Shown: piece by piece, positions 50,862 to 60,507 of the stretch
Position numbering within the stretch: position 1 is the stretch's first letter
Layout: each line of letters opens with the position of its first letter
Source: Diacronema lutheri
Lineage: Eukaryota; Haptophyta; Pavlovophyceae; Pavlovales; Pavlovaceae
Reading direction: 5' to 3'
NCBI GenBank assembly: GCA_019448385.1
Contig: JAGTXO010000005.1
Span: 62,001-126,000, forward strand
Length of the DNA stretch: 64,000 nt
Program-made: the position numbers and the translations under genes
The notes under the pieces: generated by a model
Databases searched by the model: none
What the model was told of the DNA's origin: nothing
The model's input: only the letters and a program-made list of their open reading frames with translations

Positions 50862-53800
50862 TCAGCCGGTCGCGCCGCCCGCCGCCGACAGCACCCGAGC
50901 GAGCCCTGCCGCGAGCGCGCGCACGTCCGCCGCCTCGTCCGCGCGCGCGAGCGACAGGACGACGTCGTGCACCTCGCGCGAGGTGCGGTCGGGGTGCGGG
51001 CCCCACGCCGCCACGTCGTCCGCCGCGCCCGCGAGCACGCAGCCCAGCAGCTTGAGCGCGCTCGCGCGCACGATGGCGTGCGCCGACCGCGTGCCAGCAA
51101 GCGCAAGGCCAAGCAATTCGAAAAGAGGCGCGGCGCGCACGGCGGGCCGTGCGACGTGCGCGCAGGTGAAGAGCGCGTCGAGGCACGCAGCGAGCGCGTG
51201 TGCGTCGCCAGGCGCAAGCGGCGGGTCCGTCGGCGCGAGCGCGGCGCCAAGCCGCGAGCGCGCGGCGTCCACGAGTGGAGGCAGGATGAGCGCGACTGCG
51301 CGCGCGGCGCGCGTCGCCGAGCCCTGCGCACACATCTGCACGCCGCGCCGGAGCGCGTTCGCGGCGCAGATCCGCTCGGCGATGAGCGCGGCTAACGTCT
51401 CTGCATCGTCCGCAGGCGCCTCGCTCGCGCTGGGATGCGCACGCTGCGCCACGACGCTCACGAGGGCCGTGGCGAGAGCGGCGAGGCAGCCATCGTTCTC
51501 CGCTGCGAGGCAGCCATCGTTCTCCGCTGCGAGGCAGCCATCGTTCTCCCCGGTGCGTTCGTGCGGCACCGGCGCCGTGTGCGCGCCCACGCCTGCGTTT
51601 GTACCGGTGGAGCCGGCGGCGGCGCGCGCTGGAGCGGGGCTCACGTCGGTCGCGGCCGCGCACAGTAGCCCGCCGAGCACGTCGATCGCACCCGCCTGCG
51701 CCTTGTCCAGCCCAGCGCCGAGCAGCGCAAGGAGCGTCGAGTGCTCCAACGCGCGCTCCGAGCCGAGCGCGTTGGCCGACGAGGCGAAGTCAATCCCGAC
51801 GCTCGGCTCGGCGGCGAGCGCTCCGCAGGCGCACGGCCCGCACGCCACAGACGCGGCGGCTCGCCCACACTCGCGGCCGCCACGTGCACCGACGATGTGC
51901 GCGTCGACCGCGCGCGCCCCCCGCGCGCATCGCCCGTCGGCGCGCGCGAGCGCGGCGGGCGTCGTGCGCACGAGGAGGAGGAGGAGTGGAGCGACGGTCG
52001 CCATCGTGTGCACGCACGCGCGCTCGTGCACCGCAAGCATGTGGCAGATCGCGAAGAGCGCGAGTCTGCACGCCGCGAGCAGCTGGACAGAGCCGAGCTC
52101 AGACGCGCCGCCGACCGCGAGGCCAAAGGCATCGTTCGTGTGAGCATCGCCGCAGCCGGCGGTTTCCGCGCGCGCGAGATCGTGTCGCGCGCGCGCCGCG
52201 AGCGCGGCGGGCGCGCCAAGGGCCGCGCGCTCGGCGCACGCGCGCACAGTCGCAGCAAGGCGCGGCGCGACGACGTTCACAGGCAGTCGGCCAATCAGAG
52301 ACGCGGCCAGTTGGCGGACATCGGCCAACTGACGCGCGTCCGCAGCAAGGCTCGCAAGCGCGCGCGCAAGCCGCTCCTCGATGGATGGCTGCGCGGCCGG
52401 CGCTGGCGCGTCGTCGCGCGGGCGGGGCGCACCGTCGCCTCGCGCAGATGCCGTGGCGTTTCGCTCGTCCACCCCTGGCGCCGTGCCGCGCTCATCGTCG
52501 GCGGAGTGCGCCGCCCACAGGTCCACGGGGAGGGCCGCGAGGACGAGGAGGGGCCGAAGCATGTCGAGCGCGAGCGCGTCCGTCGCCGCGCCGGCGGCGC
52601 CCACATCCGCGCTGGCGGCACTCCCTGCCGCCATGCCTGCAAATGCGCTAGCGCGTGGTGGAGCGCGCTCCATGCGCGCGACGACGAGAGGGACGACGAG
52701 TTCGACGCACGCGCGGCGCGCGGCGCGCGGCGCGGCGACGGTGCGCAGGAGCGCGATCGACGCCGGCTCGGAAACGTTGGCAAACGCCTTGCACGCGATC
52801 GCAGGCAGCGCGCGCGCGCACTCGACCTCGCCCAGCCGCGCCGCCCATCGTGACGCGACGACCAGCAGGCGCTCGCTTACCACGGCGCGGCCGTCTTGCG
52901 CCTCCGTTTCGCTCGTTTCGCCCAACGCGCCCGTCGCCGCGCCAACAGCGCCCGCCGCCGCGCCCGCCGCCGCGCCCGCCGCGCCCGCCGCGCCCGCCAC
53001 CTGCGGTGATGGACTTGCTCTGCAGAGCAGCGCCGGCGGTTGTGGCGCCGCGCTCCGCACCGCCAGGTCGCGCGCAACGTCCGCGAGCGTCTCCGCGCTG
53101 AGCTCAGCCATGGCTGCCGAGGCCGCCGCCGAGCGCCGAACCACGCGCTGCGCACGCCTCAGCGGACCATGGCGGTGGGCGCTGTGCTCTCGCGCCGTGC
53201 GCGCATCGGCGGCGGGCGCGGCGTGTTGCGCTTCCAGGCGCGCCACGTGCCCGTCCGAAAGGCAGCCAATAAGCGCTGCCTCCGCGAAGGCGCGCACGCC
53301 GTCGTCGCGCGCGCCGAGCAGCCTTGCGAGGCGCGGCACGCCGACCACCGGTGCGGCGCTCGCGAGCGCGTCGAGCGCGAGCCGGTGCACGCGCGCGTCG
53401 CGCTCGGGCGCGCGCAGCCGCGCGCACAGCGCGTCGACGAGTCTGCCCTGCATCTCCGGGTCGAAGAGCGCTGGCGCGAGCGCGCCGTCCGCGGCGCCCA
53501 CCTCCGCGCGCGCCGCGCCCTCGCCCTCGTCGCTCGCGTCCGTGTCGCTGGCGTCCGTGCCCTCGCCGCGCGCCACGTGCGCGTTGCGCGCGCGCACGAG
53601 GAGCGTGAGCGCGGCGCGCGCCGCGTTGATGCGCTGCGCGCAGACGGGTGAGTGGAGCTTCGTCACGAGCGCCGGCACGATTGCCTGAGGGCACGCCTCG
53701 GCCAAGTCGGCGACGAGCAACGCAGTCGAGCGAGGCGCCTCTGCCGTCAGACTCAGCAAGCCGATGAAACGGCTCACCAGCGCTTCGCGCGCGCGCGCGC

Positions 53801-55397
53801 TCGGCTCGCCACCCGCCGCGCCGGCGCGCGCCTCGGGCGCGGCGCAAAGTGCGCAGCGCAAGAGTCTCCGGCAGAGGGCGACGGGCACAGGCGCGGCCGT
53901 CGAGCTCGCAAGCGGCGCGACACGATCGAGGAGCATGCGCGCGCGCACGCCGCCTCCATGTGCGTTCGAGGCGGACTCGCACGAGTTCGACGCGCCGTCG
54001 TCGTCGCAACCACCGCCACGCGGCCCGCCGACGCAGGCGCCGCGCGCGCCCTCGCCGCCCTCCGCGCCTGCGCCCCAAGGCGACGACGACGACGGCGACG
54101 ACGGCAGCGGTGCGCCGAGAGCGTCCAAAAGCTCCAAGTCCGTGAGCGCGCCGAGCCGCAGGCCGAGCAGGCAGAGCGCGCGCCGCGCCGACGCCTCGCC
54201 GCCATCCGCACCGCCCGCCTGGACGCCGTGCTCCGCCGCGACAGCCGTCGGGCGCGCGCGCGCGCCAAGGAAGGTATCCACGAAGTCCGCGTCGGCGAGC
54301 GCGCGCGCCTGCTCGAGCCCGCCGGCTTCGAGCGCCGGCCCATCGCCGCCGTGCGCTGCGCCTGGCGCGCTAGCCTCCGCGCCGCGCACCCACGGGCACA
54401 GCAGCGGCGCCGCGTCCGCCCAGAGCGACGCAATCGCCGCGCGGGCCGATCGCGCCGCTGCGCCGTGCTCGTCGGCCCCACGCTCCGCAGCGCTGAGTTC
54501 CGTCAACTCCATCGCGAGCTGTCCGGCGGCCGCGGCGAAGAGCGGGAAGCGGCGCGCAAACCAGCTCGCCAACGCACGCGCAAGGGCCGCGAGCTGCTGC
54601 GCGTCCACGTGCGCAGCCGGGCTGGCCGAGTCTGCGGCGGCCGCTTGGCCCGCGGCCACTCCGGCCGCCGCCGCGCTCGCGCACATGCGCAGCGTGGCCG
54701 CGAGGGCGAGTTCGACGCAGCGCGCGTCGAGCAGGGTGGGTTGTTCGATTCGGCGCATCACCACGTCCGTGTCCTCCTCGGCGGCGGCGGGAGACCCGCA
54801 CTTGACGCGGCCGCCGGCGCGCGCCCTGTCGCCGTCGCCGACGCGCTGCGCGCGTGCGACGAGGGCGGGGAGGAGGAGCAGAACGGCGGCTTGCACCGGC
54901 AGGCCGCGTGCGGTAGCTGAGCCATCCTCGTGGAGCAGTGCCAGATGCAGCGCGCAGAGCGCACGGTGCGCATGGTCCGTCGGCCCGTCCTCCGCGCCGT
55001 CCGCGGGCGCGCGGTCGGGCTCCGCCGAGGGCGCGGCATCGAGCTCCTCCGACTCGGCGTCGGGGCCCGGCGCGGCGTCGAGCAGCTCGGCGATGACGTG
55101 GGCGGTCGCTGCCACGTTATGCTCGGCGCACCAGCTGAGCAGCAGCGCCGCGCGCAACAGCCGCTGCTCGGCCACGTCTGGGCGCGCGCGCCGCGCGCCG
55201 CCGCGCGCCGCGCACACGGCGTCGGCAAGCAGCGAGCGCACGGCCACCGTCGCCACGGGGGCCGACGCCGAGCGGAGGTGGTCCGCAGCGCTCTCGAGCA
55301 CACGCGACAGCCATGTCGAAGCAAGCGAGCTGCGCACGCGCATTGCTGCGTCGCACAGCGCCATCGTGTCCGCGCGGGCGAGCGCGTCGACGTCCAT
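50862..55397 (-). CDS. Large helical-repeat (ARM/HEAT-like) protein, unidentified
   Basis: Single exon, 1511 residues from ATG 55397 (MDVDALARADTMALCDAAMR); an ATG at 55511 would add 38 residues that cross an AT-rich promoter-like box. Almost wholly helical and Ala/Leu-rich, with repeated two-helix units such as RLVDALCARLRAPERDARVH, VPRLARLLGARDDGVRAFAE and TLLALLGAGLDKAQAGAIDV, and a C-terminal SAHAIVRASALKLLGCVLAG. These look like ARM/HEAT repeats. Acidic and Gly/Ser-rich loops separate them. A local triplication of ENDGCLAA (nt about 51485-51560) forms one loop. No catalytic motif. Possible relatives include TANGO6/RTP1-, MMS19- or HEATR-type scaffolds, but I cannot decide between them. 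Confidence 0.7.
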   Translation of the reverse strand: MDVDALARADTMALCDAAMRVRSSLASTWLSRVLESAADHLRSASAPVATVAVRSLLADAVCAARGGARRARPDVAEQRLLRAALLLSWCAEHNVAATAHVIAELLDAAPGPDAESEELDAAPSAEPDRAPADGAEDGPTDHAHRALCALHLALLHEDGSATARGLPVQAAVLLLLPALVARAQRVGDGDRARAGGRVKCGSPAAAEEDTDVVMRRIEQPTLLDARCVELALAATLRMCASAAAAGVAAGQAAAADSASPAAHVDAQQLAALARALASWFARRFPLFAAAAGQLAMELTELSAAERGADEHGAAARSARAAIASLWADAAPLLCPWVRGAEASAPGAAHGGDGPALEAGGLEQARALADADFVDTFLGARARPTAVAAEHGVQAGGADGGEASARRALCLLGLRLGALTDLELLDALGAPLPSSPSSSSPWGAGAEGGEGARGACVGGPRGGGCDDDGASNSCESASNAHGGGVRARMLLDRVAPLASSTAAPVPVALCRRLLRCALCAAPEARAGAAGGEPSARAREALVSRFIGLLSLTAEAPRSTALLVADLAEACPQAIVPALVTKLHSPVCAQRINAARAALTLLVRARNAHVARGEGTDASDTDASDEGEGAARAEVGAADGALAPALFDPEMQGRLVDALCARLRAPERDARVHRLALDALASAAPVVGVPRLARLLGARDDGVRAFAEAALIGCLSDGHVARLEAQHAAPAADARTAREHSAHRHGPLRRAQRVVRRSAAASAAMAELSAETLADVARDLAVRSAAPQPPALLCRASPSPQVAGAAGAAGAAAGAAAGAVGAATGALGETSETEAQDGRAVVSERLLVVASRWAARLGEVECARALPAIACKAFANVSEPASIALLRTVAAPRAARRACVELVVPLVVARMERAPPRASAFAGMAAGSAASADVGAAGAATDALALDMLRPLLVLAALPVDLWAAHSADDERGTAPGVDERNATASARGDGAPRPRDDAPAPAAQPSIEERLARALASLAADARQLADVRQLAASLIGRLPVNVVAPRLAATVRACAERAALGAPAALAARARHDLARAETAGCGDAHTNDAFGLAVGGASELGSVQLLAACRLALFAICHMLAVHERACVHTMATVAPLLLLLVRTTPAALARADGRCARGARAVDAHIVGARGGRECGRAAASVACGPCACGALAAEPSVGIDFASSANALGSERALEHSTLLALLGAGLDKAQAGAIDVLGGLLCAAATDVSPAPARAAAGSTGTNAGVGAHTAPVPHERTGENDGCLAAENDGCLAAENDGCLAALATALVSVVAQRAHPSASEAPADDAETLAALIAERICAANALRRGVQMCAQGSATRAARAVALILPPLVDAARSRLGAALAPTDPPLAPGDAHALAACLDALFTCAHVARPAVRAAPLFELLGLALAGTRSAHAIVRASALKLLGCVLAGAADDVAAWGPHPDRTSREVHDVVLSLARADEAADVRALAAGLARVLSAAGGATG
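51485..51560 (-). repeat. 24-bp coding triplication (ENDGCLAA x3)
   Basis: Three near-identical copies read on the plus strand as GAGGCAGCCATCGTTCTCC with CGCTGC spacers. In frame in the helical-repeat gene. Confidence 0.85.
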
Positions 55398-55826
55398 GGC
55401 CGTCGTCCGTGCTTTTAAATATTTAAAATACGCCGCACTTTCCCACAGGAAGGCGCGGTGTGTCTGGGCATCTAGCCGGCCGGCACGTCGGCGCGGAGCG
55501 GAGAATCGCATTGACAGGACTCTTTTTTTTGCGTCTGGTGACGCGTTGATAGGTCACAAAATCTCGCCGCCGCTGGCTTCGCGTTGTCGCGTGCATGGCC
55601 CCTCGGCCTCGGCGGGTGCGCCGACGCGACGGCGCTCCGCATCCGCTCCAGGCCGCGCGAGCACGCGCGTCGACGCGTGCGAGCGTCGCAAGGTTCAAGC
55701 TCACCGTCTGGGAGAGCGCCCTGTACGCGAGCATCGTAATCACAAAGGGGTGCGTGCATAGGCGCGCTGCGCCCGCCGCGCGCGACGGGCGCGCGCGCGC
55801 GCGCACGCACGCCTTTGTCGGCTCGC
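55398..55826. other. 429-bp intergenic region with an AT-rich box
   Basis: Lies between two minus-strand genes. The AT-rich TTTTAAATATTTAAAATA at 55413-55430 is conspicuous in this GC-rich sequence and sits 15-33 bp upstream of the helical-repeat gene's ATG. It could be a TATA-type core promoter, which would imply an extremely short leader. The rest shows nothing recognisable. Confidence 0.45.
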
Positions 55827-56303
55827 TCACTCCTCCTTCACCGCGTTCACCCTGCGCGCGTCGCGCGCCGCGCTCTGCGCGATGGTCATGCTCTCGGATG
55901 GCCGGCACAGGATAGCCCAGAACGCAGTGGCGACCGTGCACAGCACGTGCCACGGGAAGAGCGCGACGGCGACCGCCGTCATGACGGCGGTGCGCACGGC
56001 CCGCACCAAGCGCCAGGAGCGCTGCACAATCTCCTCGTGCTGCTGCTGCAGCGCGCTCGCCGCGTCGGCAAGCGGGAGCATGGTGAATGAAGACGCGCGC
56101 CGCAGCGTCTGCTGCGATTGCTCGCGCGCGACGGCCGCGAGCTCAAAGGCCGAGTGCACGCGCTGCATCGTCGACGTGCGCAGCGTCTCCGAATGCTGCC
56201 GCGCCAACGCCATCAAGCCGCTTGCCGTCGGCACGCGGAACTCGGTGCCAAACGGCAAGAAGGGCGGCAGCTCGCAGCTCGGCTCGTGGTCGGCCGCCGC
56301 CAT
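55827..56303 (-). CDS. Small predicted membrane protein, unknown
   Basis: 158 residues from MAAADHEPSCELPPFLPFG (an ATG ten codons upstream is possible). A polar helical stretch (MQRVHSAFELAAVAREQSQQ, then SALQQQHEEIVQRSWRLVRA) could form a short coiled coil. A hydrophobic segment follows (AVMTAVAVALFPWHVLCTVA, then TAFWAILC), long enough for one or two membrane passes, then a short charged tail ending NAVKEE. No family recognised. Codon use and amino-acid mix look like a real protein (normal Gln, Thr, Phe and Met content), unlike the shadow frames. Divergent from the F-box gene, 185 bp between starts. Confidence 0.6.
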   Translation of the reverse strand: MAAADHEPSCELPPFLPFGTEFRVPTASGLMALARQHSETLRTSTMQRVHSAFELAAVAREQSQQTLRRASSFTMLPLADAASALQQQHEEIVQRSWRLVRAVRTAVMTAVAVALFPWHVLCTVATAFWAILCRPSESMTIAQSAARDARRVNAVKEE

Positions 56304-56488
56304 CCCCGCGTGGTGATGATCCCCCTTGCACAAGTTGGCGGTGGTGGTCTCGCGCCCTCCTCTCTGGGCGGTGGATGATGAAAGATTGAAAATGGGCGGT
56401 TACGCGAGGCGTTTCGCGCCGGACGGAGCGAATCGCGCGCCTCGCCCAAATCGACGGCACACGCACGCACTCCGCCTTCCACCAGAGC

Positions 56489-58093
56489 ATGGAGAGCGTG
56501 CCCGCGCTACGCCTTCTCGACCTGCCGCACGACAGCCTGCGCGAGATCCTCGGCCGCGTGCTGGGCGTCGACCTCACCGAGTGGAACACGCAGGTGCGCA
56601 GTGCCGACCGCGCGAGCGTCCGCCTCACGTGCCGCGCGCTCGCGCGGATCGTCGACTCGAGCGCGAGCGCGTACGTCGACGCAGTCAGCCACTTTAGCAA
56701 ATGGGGCTCAGGCGAGGGCAAGGCGGAGGCGGCACTCCGCAAGTTTGGCCGGCTCGCGTCGCTCCGCGTGCTCGAGCTCGAGGGGCTCGGCGACGCGGGC
56801 CTCTGCCGGCTGCTCGGCGCGTACGCCGACGCGGCCATGGCGCGGCAGCCGCTGGGCGAGCGCGCGGGCGCGTTCGGGCTCACGACATTGCATCTCGCAA
56901 TGGGTACGTTCACCGCCGCGCCCCTCTTCGGCACGACCCTTGAAGATGTCGAGCTGAGCGGTTGTGCGTCGATGGGCGACGACGCGGTCGGCGCGCTGTG
57001 CGACGGCAGCGGCGCGCTGCGCAAGCTCAAGATCACCGCAAGCGCGCGGCTCATCGAGCCCAAGATCCACGGCGTGCAGCTACGTGAGGTCAATCTATCG
57101 CTCTGCGCGCAGCTGCGCGACGGCGCCGTCAGCGCGCTGTGCGCCGCGTGCCCGCGTCTGTCGGACCTGCAGTTATGGCGGTGCGTGTCGCTCGCACGCC
57201 CGACCATCCGCGGCGCCGAGCTGCGCGTCGTCAACCTGAGCGACTGCGACGCGCTCACGGACGAGGCGGTCAGCCGGATGTGCGCGCCCAGCGCCTGCCC
57301 CGAGCTGCGCGTGCTCACACTCGCCAACTGCCCGCTGCTCGCCGCGCCCGAAGTCCGGTGCGCGCGACTGTTGCTCGTGGACCTGTCCGGCTGCGCGCTG
57401 CTTACGGACGAGGCCGTTGGCACGCTGTGCGCGGCGACGACGCGCCTGCGCATGCTCTCAATGCCGCGCTGCGCGGCCCTCGCGCGCCCCGCGATCGGCG
57501 GCTGCGCGCTCGAGGCGCTCAACATGTCCGGCTGCCACGAGCTGAGCGATGGTGCCTTGGGTGCTCTGTGCACGGCGAGCCCCGCGCTCACGCGGCTGTG
57601 CGTCGCGCTCTGCGCGTCGCTTGTCACGCCGAGCATCGCGGGCGCGAGGCTGTGCGACCTCGTCCTCTCGTCCTGCGCAGCGCTCGCCGACAGCGCGGTC
57701 GGCGCGCTGTGCGCCAACTGCCCAGCGCTGCGCAAGCTCAACCTCTCGCGCTGCGCGTCGCTGTGCGAGCCGCACATCCGCTCGGCGTCGCTCAGCCGGC
57801 TGCTGCTCGCGTATTGCGCGCAGCTCACGCGGCCGGTGGTGCGCGGCGACGCGCTCGCCGACGTGCAGCTCTCGTGCTGCGCCGCGCTCGTCGACGAGGC
57901 GGTCGACGCGCTGTGCGCGGGCTGCCCAGCGCTGCGCAAGCTCTCGCTCGCGTGGTGCTCTTCGCTTCGAGCGCCGCGCGTCGCGCATGCGCGCTTGCAG
58001 GTGCTCTCGCTGCAGGGGTTTAACGGCGCGGACGAGACGCTCAGTGCGCAGATCCGGCAGGACTGCCCCGTGCTGCGCAAGATGAAGGTCTAG
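56489..58093 (+). CDS. F-box-like / Cys-containing leucine-rich repeat protein (FBXL type)
   Basis: Probable substrate receptor of an SCF ubiquitin ligase. Single exon, 534 residues. An F-box-like segment at residues about 8-30 (LRLLDLPHDSLREILGRVLG) contacts SKP1 in the family. From about residue 145 to the end are Cys-containing LRRs in pairs: a long unit such as VNLSDCDALTDEAVSRMC alternates with a shorter one such as LRKLNLSRCASLCEPHIR. The pattern L-x-x-[LV]-x-L-S-x-C is clear throughout. Between F-box and LRRs is a stretch with a plausible first LRR (LASLRVLELEGLGDAGLCRL). The target is unknown. The F-box match is weak, so an LRR-only protein is the alternative. Confidence 0.82.
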   Translation: MESVPALRLLDLPHDSLREILGRVLGVDLTEWNTQVRSADRASVRLTCRALARIVDSSASAYVDAVSHFSKWGSGEGKAEAALRKFGRLASLRVLELEGLGDAGLCRLLGAYADAAMARQPLGERAGAFGLTTLHLAMGTFTAAPLFGTTLEDVELSGCASMGDDAVGALCDGSGALRKLKITASARLIEPKIHGVQLREVNLSLCAQLRDGAVSALCAACPRLSDLQLWRCVSLARPTIRGAELRVVNLSDCDALTDEAVSRMCAPSACPELRVLTLANCPLLAAPEVRCARLLLVDLSGCALLTDEAVGTLCAATTRLRMLSMPRCAALARPAIGGCALEALNMSGCHELSDGALGALCTASPALTRLCVALCASLVTPSIAGARLCDLVLSSCAALADSAVGALCANCPALRKLNLSRCASLCEPHIRSASLSRLLLAYCAQLTRPVVRGDALADVQLSCCAALVDEAVDALCAGCPALRKLSLAWCSSLRAPRVAHARLQVLSLQGFNGADETLSAQIRQDCPVLRKMKV

Positions 58094-58609
58094 AAGCGCA
58101 GCAAGCAGCCGCCAGCTGCCACTTTTTTGACGAGGCGGCCAGAAGGGACGCGCGCATTGCGCGACGCGCGTGCGCCAACCAGCCGCAAGCGCACGCGCGC
58201 ACGCGCCGCAAGCTAGCCCTCTCCCACCCCCTGGCGGCCCCTCCAGCCCGCCCCAATCGCAGCCCCCCCCCCCCCCCCCCCCCCCCCCCCGCCACTCCTC
58301 TCTGACCCATCCCGCGCATGCCACACGGCTTGCCGCGCGCGCGTGCGCGCGCGCGCGCGCATCTGGCGAAGCCCAGGCCCTCTCTCGAGGAGGCGCGGTG
58401 CTCCGTCAGTTTGCGGTAAAGCTGCCTTTGTGCGGAGCTGAATCCAAGAGGGGCTGGGATTTTGCAAAACTCTCTCAGGCCGCAGCGGCCAAGTCTACGC
58501 AGCGGACGCCCACCCGGGGCATCAAGTGCTTAAGATCAACGACGCACAGCTGGTTCAGCAGTTGCTCTACATAGGGCGCGGTCCAAAAAAATAATATAGA
58601 CAGTCGTCA
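58094..58609. other. 516-bp convergent intergenic region with homopolymer C and GC dinucleotide tracts
   Basis: The region between the F-box/LRR stop and the stop of the next minus-strand gene. It holds a 28-base C run at 58263-58290, a (GC)n-rich tract near 58336-58360, and an AT-rich patch (CCAAAAAAATAATATAGA, near 58583) that is probably the 3' UTR of the minus-strand gene. No coding or RNA gene seen. Confidence 0.6.
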
Positions 58610-60395
58610 TCATCTCGGCAACTCGCCCGCCAGCTGCGCGAGCTTCTCCACCGGTGAGACCGCCTCCGCCGCCGCCTCCGCGTGCAGCCGACTCAAAAAG
58701 ACGGAGCACTCGAGGAGCGCCTGCTCGCAGCGCCGAGCGGAGAGCGCGTGCACGCGGGCGCCGGCGCCCAAGTGAACGGGTGCCTACCCGCGCCTGCGGG
58801 GCCGCGAGGGGGGCGGCTCCACGCGCCGCGCGCAACCGCCGCGGCGCGGCTCGGCCGCGTGGGCGCGTTGCAGCGCGCGCGCGCGCGCGCGCGCGCCGCA
58901 CCTTCCACGCGAGCGCAAGATCTTGCTCATCCTCAATCTTAACGCGCAGCGTGCGACGCATGCCGTTCGCCGCCGCGGCAAGCGCGCCGAGCCTTTGTCG
59001 CAGCGCGGACGAGCTCGTCGACGTTGCGCCGCGCGACGTCGCGACGAGCGCGTCGGCCGCGCGCGAGCCGTTCGGCCCGCCCAGCATGCGATCCGACGTT
59101 TGAGGTGTGCGCTGCATCGGCCGCTCGCCGTCGGTGCCGGCGCCGGCGCCTGCGCCGGCGCCGGCTCCGGAGCCGCCGGCGTGAGCACCAGCCGACACGT
59201 CGGATGGGAAGCGCCGCCGGTGCTCCGCCTGCGCAGCGCGCACGCCTGGCGCGCCGGCGCCGTGCGGCGCGCGCGCGTCGGCGCTTGGTTGCTCGCCATG
59301 CCTGTCGTGCCATGCGAGCAGCTCGGCCCAGAGTTTGCTTTGCGGCAGACCGGCGGCGTAGGCGAGCGCGGTCAGCTCGACGTGGAAGCGCAAGCCACCG
59401 ACGACCGCGCGCACCGCCTCGCTCAGCCCGCGCGCCGACGAGACGTTCGCCCTGAGCATAAGCGCCGCTTCTGCGAGCAGGTGGAGCGGGCGGGCGAGCA
59501 CGCTGGGCTCAAGGTGCTTGCGCGCCTCGTCGGCAAAGTCGGTGACGTCGCCCGCCGTCGCCCACTCGCGCAGTGCGTCGAGTGGCAGCATGATCGCGCC
59601 CGCTGGCGGCACGAGTGCGGGCTCGCCAGTCACGGCGGCGCCAAGCGCGTCGACGCGCTCGGCGTACGCGCGGCTCCGGCGCGGCGCGCGCGCGTCGGGC
59701 TGCCCAATGGGCGGCGTCGCGACGGGATGTGCGCGCGGCACGTAGAGCGACGGTGGCTGCGCGCACGACGCGGCCGGCGTCGCGGGCGTGCGCGCCGCCG
59801 GTGCGAGCGCGAGCGTCGCGAGCGCCGCGCGCTCAACGGCGTGCTTGGTGCGGCGGCGGTGCGGCCGCTGCGCCTGCCACGGCGCGGGCAGGCCCGCGCG
59901 CATGTCCGGTGCGTGCGGCCGGGCGATCGAGTGCACGAGCGGCGGCGGCAGCGGCAGCTCGCCCGACACGCGGCTCGCCGTGGGTGTAGGCGCGGCAGGT
60001 CGGGTCGGCGAGGCCTCGCCGGCCGCCGGGCGCGAGACCAGCGCGCCGGTGACGAGCGGCGGGAGCCGTCCGCTCGCCGTGCGCGGCGCGCGCGGCGTGT
60101 CCAGCAGCACGGGCGGTAGCGGCGTCGAATGCGCAATTCGCACGAGCTCGACGGGCTCGCCAGCGCGCGCCGGCGGGCTTGGCGGTACCGGCTGGCGCGC
60201 CGATAACGAGCCGGCGCTGACGGTGCCCGCCGCGGGAGGCGAGCTGTACCGGCGGGACGCCAGCGCGCCCGGGCGCGAGCGTTTCGCGCGGACTGGCTCG
60301 AGCTCGAGAACGCGCAGCCGCGAGCTCTGCCACCCGGGCATCGAGGAGGCGTCGTCGGCAGCCCGCCCTCTGCACCCCGAGCTGTTATTAGCCAT
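58610..60395 (-). CDS. Unknown protein: disordered Pro/Ser/Arg N-half, helical C-half
   Basis: Exon 1 60395-58902 and exon 2 58720-58610, joined in phase 0 across intron 58721-58901 (GTGCGG...GAGCAG), giving about 534 residues. The N-terminal half is low-complexity with many PP, SP and RP motifs and a basic patch (RPHRRRTKHAVERAAL). The C-terminal half is predicted helical: LPLDALREWATAGDVTDFAD, HLLAEAALMLRANVSSARGL, GLRFHVELTALAYAAGLPQS, then a Gly/Ala linker and EDEQDLALAWK joined to ALLECSVFLSRLHAEAAAEA. The splice is chosen because exon 2 restores a well-formed amphipathic helix and a stop, while read-through gives an Arg/Ala string. Basic, probably nuclear. No family recognised. Confidence 0.6.
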
Positions 60396-60507
60396 CCCTT
60401 GCTGTTGAGAAGGTCTCGCACCAACCGCCTATCCGCGGAACGGGGCAATACTGTAAATCAATCGAAGATTCTGCGAGTACTACTTCGGGCGAGTACTACG
60501 TCGGGAT

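Noticed and set aside
56143-58080. 645-codon frame antisense to the F-box/LRR gene
   Set aside because: A Ser/Ala/Arg-rich shadow. The plus strand has regular LRRs.
58610-60395. AF4/FMR2-type C-terminal homology domain in the orphan protein
   Set aside because: Only a general helical resemblance; no conserved motif could be aligned.
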